Below are positions 1-10,845 of a DNA stretch of 51,579 nucleotides, piece by piece. Every line of letters starts with the position of its first letter. Position 1 is the stretch's first letter. Source of the stretch: Mesostigma viride (taxonomy: Eukaryota > Streptophyta > Mesostigmatophyceae > Mesostigmatales > Mesostigmataceae); NCBI GenBank assembly GCA_009746045.1, contig RPFO01000447.1:52501-104079 (forward strand), in the 5' to 3' direction. The notes below the pieces were generated by a model. That model was not told the DNA's origin and did not search any database. It was given only the letters and a program-made list of their open reading frames with translations. Made by a program: the position numbers and the translations under genes.

Positions 1-162
1 CAGGGAGAACAAGGGGATCCAAGAGGCAGGAAACCAAGGGAATCCAAGGAGAAGAGAAGAGAGAAGACGGAAAGGCGTAAGGAGAAGAGAGAACCAAATA
101 AGGGATAGGGAGCCCAGAAAACACACCACTTGCTTGTAACAAAAACAAAGCGCCATTCTCAC

Positions 163-312
163 TGTCTGTGCAGCCCCATCTAGTGCAGTTGGGGTTGGGG
201 CATGATGCAGACGATCTTTGATTTTAACTGTTGTGTATTGATTTTGTAAGGAGATAGCATAGCACTCCGCGGCATGCCTCTGCACATGACACGCAAGTAC
301 TTACTTACTTGC
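163..312 (+). mobile_element. LINE 3' end with ACTT tail (fragment)
   Basis: The segment runs from a CCCCATCTAG stop context through GGGGCATGATGCAGACGAT to GACACGCAAGTACTTACTTAC. The same order of motifs recurs at 12,640-12,780 and 13,620-13,770 on this strand, and at 9,166-9,290 and 11,656-11,850 on the other. It is therefore the 3' untranslated region and ACTT-repeat tail of one non-LTR retrotransposon family. Only the 3' end is present here, as expected for a 5'-truncated insertion. It lies downstream of the GT29-like gene. Confidence 0.75.
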
Positions 313-594
313 CGGGGACACGCAAACATCCCATCCGCATAGTTGCTAGCCTAAACTTGGTTGCTGCCACATTCTCTACCCCCGTTTAGACAAGAGTGAA
401 TGCCAGGCTCTACCAAGGTGGGCCCTCCCTGGTAGACAATTGTATGCGCTGGTGGCCTCATGGATATGACCCAGCACCTACGTTGGAGGTTGGCTCTAGC
501 TGTGGGTTTCAACGCACAGTGTTAGGGTGTTCCATGGCGGCAACACTCCCTCTCATCTCAGCCTACAGCCTACATGTGCCTCTCAGCCAACAGC

Positions 595-800
595 CTACAG
601 ACTACATGCGCCAAGGTTTGGTGCCTAGGTTTAGGGTCAAAGCGCCGTTTCAGGGTTGTGTCAGGGCCAGCAAGGCTCTACCATGCCTCACCGGTACATG
701 AGCGTCGCCAGCCCACTCGCGGCATCGCCCACCAGGTCTAGGGTGTAGGGCTTAGGTTTTAGGCAAGGGTTAACCCAGACACAGGTTTAGGGTAGGGTAC
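595..800. repeat. Degenerate TTTAGGG-like patches
   Basis: Several loose copies of a plant/algal-telomere-like heptamer occur, for example GGTTTAGGGTC near 639, TCTAGGGTGTAGGG near 738, and GGTTTAGGGTAGGG near 784. They are scattered, not in a clean tandem. Read on the minus strand they form a C-rich pyrimidine tract just before a possible acceptor at 738, so they could simply be an intron 3' end. A true interstitial telomere is not established. Confidence 0.3.
692..737 (-). other. Duplicated exon end with 5' splice site
   Basis: On the minus strand this 46-bp block encodes LVGDAASGLATLMYR and is followed directly by gtgagg. The end of the last identified exon of the GT29-like gene (about 830-880) encodes LIGDAESGLATPIYR followed by gtaagt. 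The two blocks are clearly related at DNA and protein level, and each ends exactly at a good splice donor. A TAG acceptor precedes this copy. It may be an alternative or additional 3' exon, or a relic of a local duplication. The phase with the upstream exon does not fit simply, so it is not placed in the CDS. Confidence 0.45.
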
Positions 801-826
801 AAACCAGCCGTGCATCCTCATCTCAC

Positions 827-3800
827 TTACCGGTAGATAGGCGTGGCAAGCCCGCTTTCCGCGTCGCCGATCAGGTCCCCCAGAGAGAAGACCGGCAAGG
901 CGTTGTGCATGAACATGCCGCCCTCGCCAGGGCCTGACCCGCGCACGACCGCCGTTGACAATATCCGTCGCCGGCGATGGTGATAATAGTGGCGCCGCCG
1001 CGTCTGCCCACCGCTCAAGTGCGCGACACCCGCGGCTTGTTCCGCGTCGGCCTCGAGTGCCGTCCGGTAGAGGATATCGGCCGCCTCACGCCCGCCGTGC
1101 TTGCCCAGGATGGACGCGAGGGACGCGACCGCGGCCGCGATGCTGCCCCCGTTGCTGCCGATGGTCGCAAAAGGGACCGCCCCCGCGCCCCCCCCCCCTT
1201 CCCCTTGTGATGGCCCTTTGCCGCCACGTGCGGCTGCTGGCTGTCCTCGTAGTGGTGCAGGTCCAGCAGGTACATCACGTTGGGAATGTGCTCGGTGCCA
1301 CCGGCGACATCCTCGAGTGGGATCTCCCCCGCGAGGCCCTTCCCATTGCGGCGGAGAATAGCGGTCGGCGAGCGCAGCAGGGGCCGGCGCAGGTAGTAGA
1401 CGTCCGTCTTGCGGCCAACGTGCTCCTCGAACCCGTGGGTGGGCGACGAGAAGCCGAAGCGGAACACCTGGGGGGGGCAGAAGAAGGGGGCAACACAGGG
1501 GGGCAAGAGGGGGGGCCAAGTGAGGGGGCAAAACAGGGGGGCAAGAGGGGGGGTGGGGGACAGGGGGGCATAACAGGGGGGCGAGAGGGGGGCAAAACAG
1601 GGGGGCAAGAGGGGGGGCGAGAGAGGGGGCCAAGAGAGGGATGGTGACGCCCCTTGGGTGGTGGGTGCGGTGGAACCGTGTGTGGAGGGTGGGCGGTCAT
1701 GAGAAGTCGAAGAAGCTGGCATTTAAATGGGCGCTTGCTTCGCTCCAATGACAGCAACAAGCCCAGCGCCGCCACAAGTCGCGCAATTCCCCATCCAAGT
1801 GCGGGGGCCTACACAACCAGAGGTGCCCTGACTATCAATAAGAAAGGGCGTGCTTCATAGCCATCAAGGTCACTCTCAGAGCTACATCTCCATTGTTAAA
1901 TCCAAAAATGCCGACAACTACTGCAGCGCCCTGCATCAGAAAACCTTTTTCCCCTACATCCCGGCCGCACGCCTCACCCACCCCCAGTTCATTCTCCTCC
2001 CACTGCTCTCCCCCACCCCAAATTCTTGCAGTTCCCAGACAGCATCCTTCACCACCTGCAAGCATGTCTTTAGTTAAAGTCTACCTATCAGCTACCATGC
2101 TTAGGCAGCTGGATGGTTTATGTACTGGATTCCCAGTTCCCTCATCCCTAGTCTTCGAACTCCGCGATGCCATCCCTCATTGATGAGGCATGCGTTTCAT
2201 GATATTCGCGTTCTCTTGACTTGATCTTTTCTTGATGTTTATCGGATAATGACTGGATTCCCCCCTCACCGTGTTCAGGAAGGCATCGAAACTATGTCCA
2301 CCACCCCTCACCATGTCCATCGCACCCGCAACATGGGCAAATGCCATACATTATTCCACCACCCCCTCACCGACAAATGCCATACATTATTCCACCACCC
2401 CCTCACCGACAAATGCCATACATTATTCCACCACCCCCTCACCGTGTCGTGCGCGTCGATCTCCCGCCCCCGGAACGCATCCATCACGTTGCGCCCGAGC
2501 CCAACCACCGCACACGACCCGAGCGAGTTGTCCCCGAGCCGCAGCCCCGCACGCGCCTGCGCCGCATGCATACACGCCGGGCCCACCGCGGAGCAGCTGG
2601 TCGACTTGGCAGGCCGCAGCAGCGACAGCAGCAGCCGCTGCACGCGCTCGTCGTCCCCCGGCACCTCGAACCCGTTGTAAGGCAGGTTGGTGTTGGCGTG
2701 GAAGACGCCGCCGATGCCCTTGCCATTACGATGGACGAGGAGGTGCCGGCGGTGGCCGTGACGCGCTCTTGCGCCGGTTATTGATGTGGGCAACTCTGCC
2801 GCTAATGAGGAGGAGAGAGAGGCTTCTTCGGACCGGGCAGGCACGCTGGCTGTAAAGATGGAATCCTCTTGAGTCGTTCCGGAGGGCCGCCTGGAGGACA
2901 TAAGCAACCGCCGCGCATGGTCACCGGGCACAGGCACCGGCCCGCTGGCCGCAGCTGGTGCTTCCTTCCCCTGGGGCGCATGTCCTGCTGGCGCCTGTCC
3001 CGCAGGTGCCTTGCCCAGCGGTACCTGACCCAGCACTCCCTTCCCTTGCGGCCTTTTCCCGGCCCCGGGCTTACCCGGTGGGGACTTGACCTGCACCGGG
3101 CGGGGGGGGGGCGGCGGGTCGCGGCACCTCAACGGCACGTAGTCGTAGCGTGGGATGGGGGGGTCCTGGAACGCTTTGTCCTTGACCAGCAGCGCCTGGC
3201 GAAGGAACTTGTCCATGAAGTCCGCCGGGTGGACTTCTTTACGTGCGGATGAATGGGGGGGGGTGCCCGCCGCACCCCTTCCAGCACCCCCGATTGCCCC
3301 CCCCCCGTGTGGCCACCCCCCGAAGCCCCGTGGTGTGTCGTGCTGGCTGGCTTAGGGACTGACGGCTTCTGTGCTGACGGATGGGGGCCATTCAGCCCCA
3401 GCTGGCCCACCACCCCGATCTGGGAGAGCGCGTCCTCCCTTGTGGTCCCTTCAGCATGCGACGCGCCCGCACCCTCTTGCCCGCCGGCGGCTGGTCGACC
3501 CAGGACCAGAGGAGAGGGAAGGGGAGATGGCAGCGGAACTAGGCGCTGTGAGCATATTCCAAGAGAAGAGACCGAGGATTGGCATTAATACAATGTAGTG
3601 TATATATATTACTACAGAAGTATAAATAGTAGTATCAAGTTTCAAAAAAATCAAACTTTAGAAAATTGAAGGCGAGGCTGTAACGGCGGGAGAGGAGGAA
3701 GGGGCGGCCACCATGGGGTGGGAGATGACGCACTCGTGTCACAGAGAGAGGAGAGGAGCAGGGGCCACATGGAAGGAGACCACGCGTTGTAAAAGTGCAG

Positions 3801-5145
3801 AGAGGGGAGAGGAGGAAGGCGGCCACTACGGGGGGGGGGGACAGCGCACTGGTGTCATAGAAAAAGAGAGGAGGAGGAAGGGGCGGCCACCACGGGGAGG
3901 GGGACAGCGCACTCGTGTCACAGAGAGAGGAGAGGAGGAGGGGGCGGCCACCACGGGGTGGGAGATGACACACTGGTGTCACAGAAAGGGAGAGGAGAAG
4001 GGGCCACATGGAAGGAGACCACGGTATAGGTGTTGCTGCCAGCAGCCAAGCATTGGCCACCTTGTCATCTACCCACGGTCGGTCACTGTACATTACCGAC
4101 CTGCCATCACAGTACGCAACAAGGCAGCCGTCAATCATACTGAAAGCACAGGGCGGCCCCTGGACCCCTGAGTTCGGGGCAAGTACCCGCCGGTGCAAGC
4201 AGTGATGATACCTGCATGTCCATGGGAGGGGACTCGCAGCACACCTAGGCTCGGGCCAACCGAGCACACCCCCCTGTCGAACATGGGGCATGCGGAGAAC
4301 CAAGCTGCCACAGCCCTCTTTGATATCTACAACCTGCGTTGCGTAATATCTGCATTCAGCGTTACCTGGGCATGCGACCCTCCCCTCGGCCAGCATGATC
4401 AGCATACCTTGGCCATCACCCTGCCTGGGTGCGCCCCCCTGCCCCGCATGCACCTCGTCCGGGCTGGGTGCTTCCCCATCAAACCACTGCCGCGCTGTGC
4501 TGCTGTACCCCGCCACCGCGTCCTGGAACGCCTTCTTGGCCGCCTCAAGCTCCGCATTCTGCGCGTCCACCCACGCCTTGGTCGCGGGGGATACCAGGCT
4601 GGATGCTGTCAGCCGCTCGGGATCGATCACCTCCCAGTCCTTGTCGGGGCCAGGTGTCGATGTGGGTTGGCCAGGTGTCACCGTGGGGTTGGAGGATGGC
4701 GCTGGGGCCGGGGTGGATGCGGGGGGAGGGGCGGGGACTGGTGGACGCGGGGCATTTGCGGGATCACGGAACGCGCGCGGGCGTGGAAGAAACAAGGTGA
4801 AAATTGAAGGCGGGAGGGGGCTGCAAATCATAGGCAGGAAGAACCCTACATTGAGCGAGACTGTAATGCCTAAAATCCCAGGCAGCTTAAATGTGCAAAA
4901 CCAATCAAGAAAGTAATGAAGGCGCAGCGTGTACGTAAACATGTGTAAGTATTTCGCCGTTTGTCAATAAAGCGCGGGCACACGGGGCACAGCGATAACG
5001 TACGAGAGAGCTGTTCGTCTTGAACGGGCTCAGTTTGCGGCGCCGGTGTCTCGGGTGTGCCGGATGTATCTACACCATATGCAGGCGTAATACATACGCG
5101 AGATATGACGAGTAGAATCGCTATGAAGCGGATTGTCCCAGCCAT
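827..5145 (-). CDS. GT29 sialyltransferase-like protein (multi-exon)
   Basis: Family GT29 enzymes are Golgi type II membrane proteins that transfer sialic acid or a related sugar from a CMP-activated donor. Exon 1 (5145-5000) starts with an ATG and a hydrophobic signal-anchor at residues 5-20. Exon 2 (4820-4408) gives a Pro/Ala/Thr-rich stem. Exon 3 (3233-2443) carries a Gly/Pro/Ala/Lys-rich stretch, then SCAVVGLGRNVMDAF..GREIDAHDT. Exon 4 starts at 1467 with VFRFGFSS..GFEEHVGRKTDVYYL. Exons 3 and 4 join in phase and together rebuild sialylmotif L. Exons 1-3 sum to exactly 450 codons. Two models fit the 3' part. In one, exon 4 ends at 1274 (phase 2) and joins 1154-827, giving about 623 aa. 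In the other, exon 4 continues to about 1240 and an 11-C run at 1188-1198 breaks the frame. The terminal TAA at 827-829 lies inside a perfect gtaagt donor, so the gene may continue downstream. Sialylmotif S is not clearly recognisable. An H-x-x-L-P motif near the C-terminus could be the VS motif. Confidence 0.6.
1470..1645. repeat. G-rich minisatellite (GGGGGGCAAGAGG type)
   Basis: Imperfect 16-20-bp units such as CAGGGGGGCAAGAGGGG repeat about nine times inside intron 3 of the GT29-like gene, next to the exon 4 acceptor at 1468. On the transcribed strand this is a C/T-rich tract that doubles as an extended polypyrimidine tract. The G-rich strand could form quadruplexes. Confidence 0.8.
2260..2446. 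repeat. 36-bp tandem repeat that copies a splice donor
   Basis: Three near-perfect 36-bp copies run 2339-2374, 2375-2410 and 2411-2446, with two partial relatives near 2262 and 2303. Every copy contains CCCTCACCG, which reads CGGTGAGGG on the minus strand. This is the exon 3 donor of the GT29-like gene, and the authentic donor at 2442/2443 lies in the last copy. The first intronic bases therefore hold several duplicates of the real 5' splice site. Confidence 0.8.
3690..4025. repeat. About 70-bp tandem repeat in GT29 intron 2
   Basis: Four degenerate copies share GGCGGCCACCACGGGG, a GGGAGATGAC or GGGACAGCGC block, CACTCGTGTCACAGA and a purine-rich GAGAGGAGGAGG stretch. They lie between exon 2 (ends 4408) and exon 3 (starts 3233). 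There is no coding signal. The short ORFs across it are a by-product of the repeat. Confidence 0.75.
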
Positions 5146-7149
5146 AATGACTAGGCCACCGACAGTTAATCGGCTATACTGGCCAGAATTGATTTAGCAA
5201 CTTTTAACCCTGCCTGTAAACAATCTGCTCAAGCATGCCAATGCAACACTCCTCTGGGCGTTCATCATAAAGTCCACATGACAAGAGGACCACGGAGAGG
5301 TATGTTTTATGCCTGAAGCAACGTGGAGGAAAATGTCCGGACGTCCTACGTTGACCCGTAACCGCGTATATACCGCATCGTTGCAAAGCAGCAAAGCTAT
5401 GAGGTCCCCAACCTAAACAAAAAAAGAAATGATGGTGCTTCCTTATCAAAATTACTTGCCAAGCATGTTGGGCAAAATAAATTCGGGCAGAATCACGCCA
5501 TAGCAGTGATGAGATTGTTTGCCTGATGAGATGTTTCTGGCATGCGTGCTATATTCAAAGAGGAAGGGAGGGCGAAGTTCAACGTCCCGTAGCACCAGAC
5601 GGAAATTACATAGCTCAATCCATTTCAGGGTGATGAGTATTTGACTACAGAACGATCCAGGAGCGAGTTCGTACGAGACGCTGCACGGAGAGGAGATCCT
5701 GAGCGCAACTTTGGCGCGAATTCTAAATTTACACCCGTGGCCTCGCGCGTTGGCCGCGGTGCAAAAAGAACCAGTTCAATGCCGCGCCGCGCCGGATAGG
5801 ATGGCAGAATTTCGCGCCATCTGCGCTTGCTCGCTGTTCGCGCCACGTGTCTAGTGGCAATACGGCTGCCACGTGTGCGTTCCTGGGTTAATTCCCATCC
5901 CGGATTCCCGGTTCCTTCGTTGCCACGGCTGGGCGACGGGCGTAAACCATAAATGTGCTAACCTGTGCTAACTGCTTAGGCATTTGCCGGTCGCCACACG
6001 CTACCAAGGCCACTAGGTAAAGCAATGAAGAATTTATGAACGCGTTGCTTGATCAGAAATGCGTGGATTACTATCCTGCATATCTTTGCGTTGTTCCAGG
6101 CCTCAGGAGATGTCGGTCATTGCCGAACTGGCGGATGGGAAGGGTCAATCAAGGGGCGCATCATGTGCTATGTGCGTTACTTGTGACGGTCACTCGAGAA
6201 CATTCCCAGTGTCTGCCACATCTCTACGGCCGGATCCGTGCAGGTGGCCAGGTAAAGGATCCCAGTGGGCTGCGCGGTGGTTCAAGAGAACTCGGTTCGA
6301 GTGTCAATGCCACGCCGATTATGTCGCGCTATCCGCACTTATGCAGCATCTCACAAAACACGACGCTAGTCCTCGTCACAAGGATGGGCGATGGCAGAGG
6401 TGCTCTCCAAGGGGCCGACGCGATGGACGGAAACCATCGGGAGGATGCGAATGCAGGTGGCACTGAAGACAACCAGGTGACCTCATGAATGGTGATGACG
6501 TAATGGTTTCCTGCTTGAAATATTTCAGTGTAGTGGCCTTTGACAACCTAACCAGTCCGGAGGTGCTTACAGTATAGTAGTGGCAATGCCGTCCGTGACG
6601 AGGGAGAATGGCCGGAGAAGAATGCTGACGATGCGTGTGACAAGGATGATGGAGCCGCAGGGTGTGCACTACACTGCACGTAACACCCCTTTGACGGGGG
6701 GAATAATAATAAGAAGGTCCTGCCGTTAACATGCCAGGTTTGTCAGCAAACCGGCGTCAGGTGCCCATATCAGCTCGATTGTATAATGCGTTGACGGTGT
6801 CTGTCTGGGTTTTGGTAATGCAAGGGTACTCATGCAACCCATTTTTTACAATTGATCTCACATGGCTGTGCATGACATATACACCTACTTGCATGTGACA
6901 CGCACCAATCCTGAGCAGCATCACATGTTTGACTAACGTTCAGATCTACCGACTATGGGATACCTCAGGGCTCAGCCTACGACCGCTTACAAGTAGCCTC
7001 CTGTCAATGCATCAGACATATGCAGCAAGCACCCGCACATGTAGATGGGTCATGTCTCTGTCATGCACAGTCAAGATAGATCAATGAGGGGGGGGGGACG
7101 TCTCAGCTAAACAGCCCACTCCTAGTTAGATCCGACGGGGCTCTGTCAG
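5146..7149. other. Intergenic region upstream of the GT29-like gene
   Basis: This must contain the promoter of the minus-strand GT29-like gene, but I see no clear TATA box or other defined element. Open frames at 5,194-5,846 and 6,036-6,732 are short, overlap on both strands, and show no domain, repeat or splice pattern. I could not assign any gene here. Confidence 0.5.
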
Positions 7150-7283
7150 ACGTGGAGCGAGCTCCAAAATCGCCCCGGCGCCAGAATTATTACTACGGAA
7201 GTGCGCTCCAGTGGATTTCTGAAGACGTCGTGAGGAAAATAGAACCGGAGTGCGCTACAAAATTCGCCCCGGCGCCAGGGTTT
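7150..7283. repeat. Dispersed direct repeat pair (CGCCCCGGCGCCAG)
   Basis: Two copies of a roughly 35-bp block lie about 97 bp apart (7,150-7,190 and 7,247-7,283). Each runs GAG-GCTCCAAAAT or GTGCGCTACAAAATT into CGCCCCGGCGCCAG. They could be the paired ends of a small degraded element. There is no coding potential. Confidence 0.45.
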
Positions 7284-7385
7284 CAGGAAAGGTGCGCGCT
7301 CACCGTGAGATTAGGGATACATAGATAGTGGTCTGGCGCTTTGCAGGGCTGTAACAAGCAAAAATGATTTGTTGTTACATCCTCT

Positions 7386-8017
7386 GTGTGTGTGAACGTT
7401 TGGCTTTTATTTGAGGACTTTTGGATCATGATTGAGAAAGTTATGAGATTTCTAAGGCGGTGGTACTTGGAACTTGAGCTTTGTCAACCGACTGTCAGAG
7501 GCCCTCATTGGTCGTGGCCTGATCCACGTGGGGCTATAGATAGTATGTTGGTTGGTACTACCCACCAAGTCTTAAATGCTCCTTTGGGACTTTAGTGCTT
7601 ACTACAGATCTAGGATCTCACGTATAGATTCTGCCAGGCTGTTTGTGGTGTTGTTCTGTTTTGTGCGACTAGGATGGATACGAAGATCTTGTTTAGAATT
7701 CCATGATTCTGATTGGTTCCTTTCAGGCTAAGGTTGAGGCATGCTCGACAAGCACGTCGATATCATGGACGTGGGGTCGCCATTGTCACCACGTTGGTTT
7801 TTATCCATCATGGTATCATAAAGCTTGTCTTTGTTGTCCATTCATAAAGCTCTTTGGTACTAGACTACTTGCAGTTCCACAGAAGGCGTCTAGGGCACAC
7901 GCTTGTCGTTGTGTCTACAAGGGGTTGTGGTTCCTTCAATCACGTCGCTGTGGAATCTTCACCTCAACGTTGCCTGGCTACTTGAAGTTCTGTGACCCAA
8001 GAAAGCAACCCAGGTAA
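7386..8017 (+). other. Unrecognised open frames with splice-like signals
   Basis: Two open frames (7386-7595 and 7703-8017) lie in a segment of lower GC than its surroundings. The second has CCTTTCAG before GCTAAGG at about 7,727 and CCCAG followed by gtaaaa near 8,012, which would suit an internal exon of about 290 bp. The translation is rich in Cys, Trp and Arg and matches nothing I recognise. A decayed gene or a chance open frame are both possible. Confidence 0.2.
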
Positions 8018-8127
8018 AAGATCTTTCGTATTGGACCATGGATGATGTTGATGATCATTTTTAGTCGTTACAATGGCTTACAACCTGGAGTGAGGTACTG
8101 GTGGACATACTACTGCACATATACGAA

Positions 8128-9165
8128 ATTAAGTAAGTAAGCTTAAGTAAGCTTAAGTAAGTAAGTAAGGAAGGAAGGAAGGAAGGAAGGAAGGAAGGAA
8201 GGAAGGAAGGAAGGAAGGAAGGAAGGAAGGAAGGAAGGAAGGAAGGAAGGAAGGAAGGAAGGAAGGAAGGAAGGAAGGAAGGAAGGAAGGAAGGAAGGAA
8301 GGAAGGAAGGAAGGAAGGAAGGAAGGAAGGAAGGAAGGAAGGAAGGAAGGAAGGAAGGAAGGAAGGAAGGAAGGAAGGAAGGAAGGAAGGAAGGAAGGAA
8401 GGAAGGAAGGAAGGAAGGAAGGAAGGAAGGAAGGAAGGAAGGAAGGAAGGAAGGAAGGAAGGAAGGAAGGAAGGAAGGAAGGAAGGAAGGAAGGAAGGAA
8501 GGAAGGAAGGAAGGAAGGAAGGAAGGAAGGAAGGAAGGAAGGAAGGAAGGAAGGAAGGAAGGAAGGAAGGAAGGAAGGAAGGAAGGAAGGAAGGAAGGAA
8601 GGAAGGAAGGAAGGAAGGAAGGAAGGAAGGAAGGAAGGAAGGAAGGAAGGAAGGAAGGAAGGAAGGAAGGAAGGAAGGAAGGAAGGAAGGAAGGAAGGAA
8701 GGAAGGAAGGAAGGAAGGAAGGAAGGAAGGAAGGAAGGAAGGAAGGAAGGAAGGAAGGAAGGAAGGAAGGAAGGAAGGAAGGAAGGAAGGAAGGAAGGAA
8801 GGAAGGAAGGAAGGAAGGAAGGAAGGAAGGAAGGAAGGAAGGAAGGAAGGAAGGAAGGAAGGAAGGAAGGAAGGAAGGAAGGAAGGAAGGAAGGAAGGAA
8901 GGAAGGAAGGAAGGAAGGAAGGAAGGAAGGAAGGAAGGAAGGAAGGAAGGAAGGAAGGAAGGAAGGAAGGAAGGAAGGAAGGAAGGAAGGAAGGAAGGAA
9001 GGAAGGAAGGAAGGAAGGAAGGAAGGAAGGAAGGAAGGAAGGAAGGAAGGAAGGAAGGAAGGAAGGAAGGAAGGAAGGAAGGAAGGAAGGAAGGAAGGAA
9101 GGAAGGAAGGAAGGAAGGAAGGAAGGAAGGAAGGAAGGAAGGAAGGAAGGAAGGAAGGAAGGAAG
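8128..9165. repeat. Tetranucleotide tract (GGAA)n, about 1 kb, with AAGT end
   Basis: From about 8,165 to 9,165 the sequence is an essentially uninterrupted GGAA array of about 250 units. Its left edge (8,128-8,165) is AAGTAAGT with two AAGCTTAAGT variants. Its right edge abuts the 3' end of a minus-strand LINE at 9,166. LINEs of this family end in ACTT repeats, which are AAGT on this strand, so the tract sits exactly where the LINE tail should be. The long FLPS-repeat frames on the minus strand are not genes. Confidence 0.95.
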
Positions 9166-9290
9166 TAATATAATTGCGTACGTCATGTGCATGGGCATGC
9201 CACGGAGTACTATATGCTAATCTCATTAGAAAAATAGTTACACGTAAGTTACAAATAGCGTAGACCTGCATCAATGATGCCTGCCCATAT
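9166..9290 (-). mobile_element. LINE 3' end (minus strand)
   Basis: Read on the minus strand this contains the family 3' UTR motifs: CATTGATGCAGG, AACTTACGTGTAACTATTTT, CTAATGAGATTAGCATATAG and TACTCCGTGGCATGCCCATG. It then enters the TTCC array, which replaces the usual ACTT tail. It is strongly 5'-truncated. Confidence 0.75.
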
Positions 9291-9859
9291 AACCATATAC
9301 GTACCAGGGTAATTATACGGTACACAGGTTACATTACACGTGGTGCAACTGGGAGTGAGCTAGGTGGCATCAGGTTACAAGTCCCGACTGTCCCGCGACA
9401 ACCTCTCCTAGCAAATAGTGCCACGTGTCACACATCCAGTGTGCACTCCGTTCGCCCCAACGGACCCATTTTGGCCAAGGTGTGCGCTTGTGCACAGTCA
9501 TTTTTCACTTACTGGCTGGTGACGGACAGCGCTGGACAGCAAAAAGAGGTAGTCGCTCAAGTACCAAAATTGGGGGCTATGTCCCCCCCCCTGGTTGAGA
9601 TGCAAGACAGTCTGTATTAGGTACCACGTCAATACATCGTTGCCATCTTGGTGGATGCCAAATTATGCGGCCTTGCCCGTGGGCCACGGGGGCTACATGT
9701 ACGCGCCGCGCCTATAACCGGTAGTAATGCCAACATCCCCCTTCTTGAGCAACAACTCACTGTCAGGGTGACTAAATAGGTGCCGGCCTGCATGTTGCGC
9801 TAAGCCGCCTGTTGCGGTATGGACCTTTGTGGGCCCCGCGCGCAGGGCGGGCCGGCTAG
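9291..9859. other. Unassigned spacer within LINE cluster
   Basis: There is no long open frame, tandem array or recognisable terminal repeat in this stretch. It separates the minus-strand LINE tail from the plus-strand 250-bp tandem units and may be degraded element sequence. Confidence 0.4.
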
Positions 9860-10610
9860 CTCGGTACTCCCCTGCCGGCGGTGTGTTCAGTTGCTTGGAC
9901 TGGATACTTGTGCGCAAGTGCTAGCGTTCTTCCGTCACCGTCGGAAGCCAGTACGCTGACCACCCGACCCAGCAAGTGTCGCATCGGATCACCGCATGGT
10001 CACCTCAACCTTGCGCCTACGTCTTCAGGCCCCCGAGCGCCACCGCCCACGCCCATGCACGCCCTGCTTGGACCTGCCCACGCGGCGCTAGGCGGGCCAA
10101 CTAGCTAGCTCGGTACTCCCCTGCCGGCGGTGTGTTTGCTTGGACTAGATATATCTAGTATACTTGTGCGCAGCAAGTGCTGGCGTTCTTCCGGTCACCG
10201 TCGGATGCCAGTACGCTGACCACCCGACCCAGCAAGTGTCGCATCGGATCACCGCATGGTCACCTCAACCTTGCGCCTACGTCTTCAGGCCCCCGAGCGC
10301 CACCGCCCACGCCCATGCACGCCCTGCTTGGACCTGCCCACGCGGCGCTAGGCGGGCCAACTAGCTAGCTCGGTACTCCCCTGCCGGCGGTGTGTTTGCT
10401 TGGACTAGCTAGATACTTGTGCGCAGCAAGTGCTGGCGTTCTTCCGGTCACCGTCGGATGCCAGTACGCTGACCACCCGACCCAGCAAGTGTCGCATCGG
10501 ATCACCGCATGGTCACCTCAACCTTGCGCCTATGTCTTCAGGCCCCCGAGCGCCGCCGCCCACGCCCATATGCACGCCCTGCTTGGACCTGCCCACCGTC
10601 GCGGCCCGTC
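9860..10610 (+). repeat. Three tandem 249-260-bp units (possible LINE 5' monomers)
   Basis: Units start with CTCGGTACTCCCCTGCCGG at 9,860, 10,109 and 10,369 and are almost identical. Each passes through GCGTTCTTCC, GACCACCCGACCCAGCAAG and CACGCCCTGCTTGGACCTG. Short indels are confined mainly to the CTAGCTAG junction. The array lies directly upstream, in the same orientation, of LINE-like coding remnants. The arrangement resembles the promoter monomers some LINEs carry at their 5' end. That interpretation is inference. Confidence 0.85.
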
Positions 10611-10845
10611 CGCGGGCGCCGGGAGAAGTGGTCAGAGCTGTCAGATCGAGAACTTGAGCCGAGAAGCGCCACAACGCAATCTGAGGTCCGTCTTCGTGGC
10701 TGCGCCGCGCCAATTTGATGTACCTGGATGCCGAAGGCGGCCTGGATCTCACGCCACCTATGAAGTGTTCATGCGATCCGCGGATCTTCGGGCTCTCAGC
10801 AGCTGCTCCCTGAGCAACCCCGTGCCCGCCCAGCCCCGTTAATAA

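Noticed and set aside
2308-3216. Minus-strand frame past 2,443 as coding
   Set aside because: Beyond the donor at 2,442 it only translates the 36-bp repeat (WWNNVWHLSVRG); the splice to exon 4 rebuilds sialylmotif L.
8143-9325. Frames encoding FLPS repeats, 351-390 residues
   Set aside because: Pure translation of the GGAA/TTCC tetranucleotide tract.
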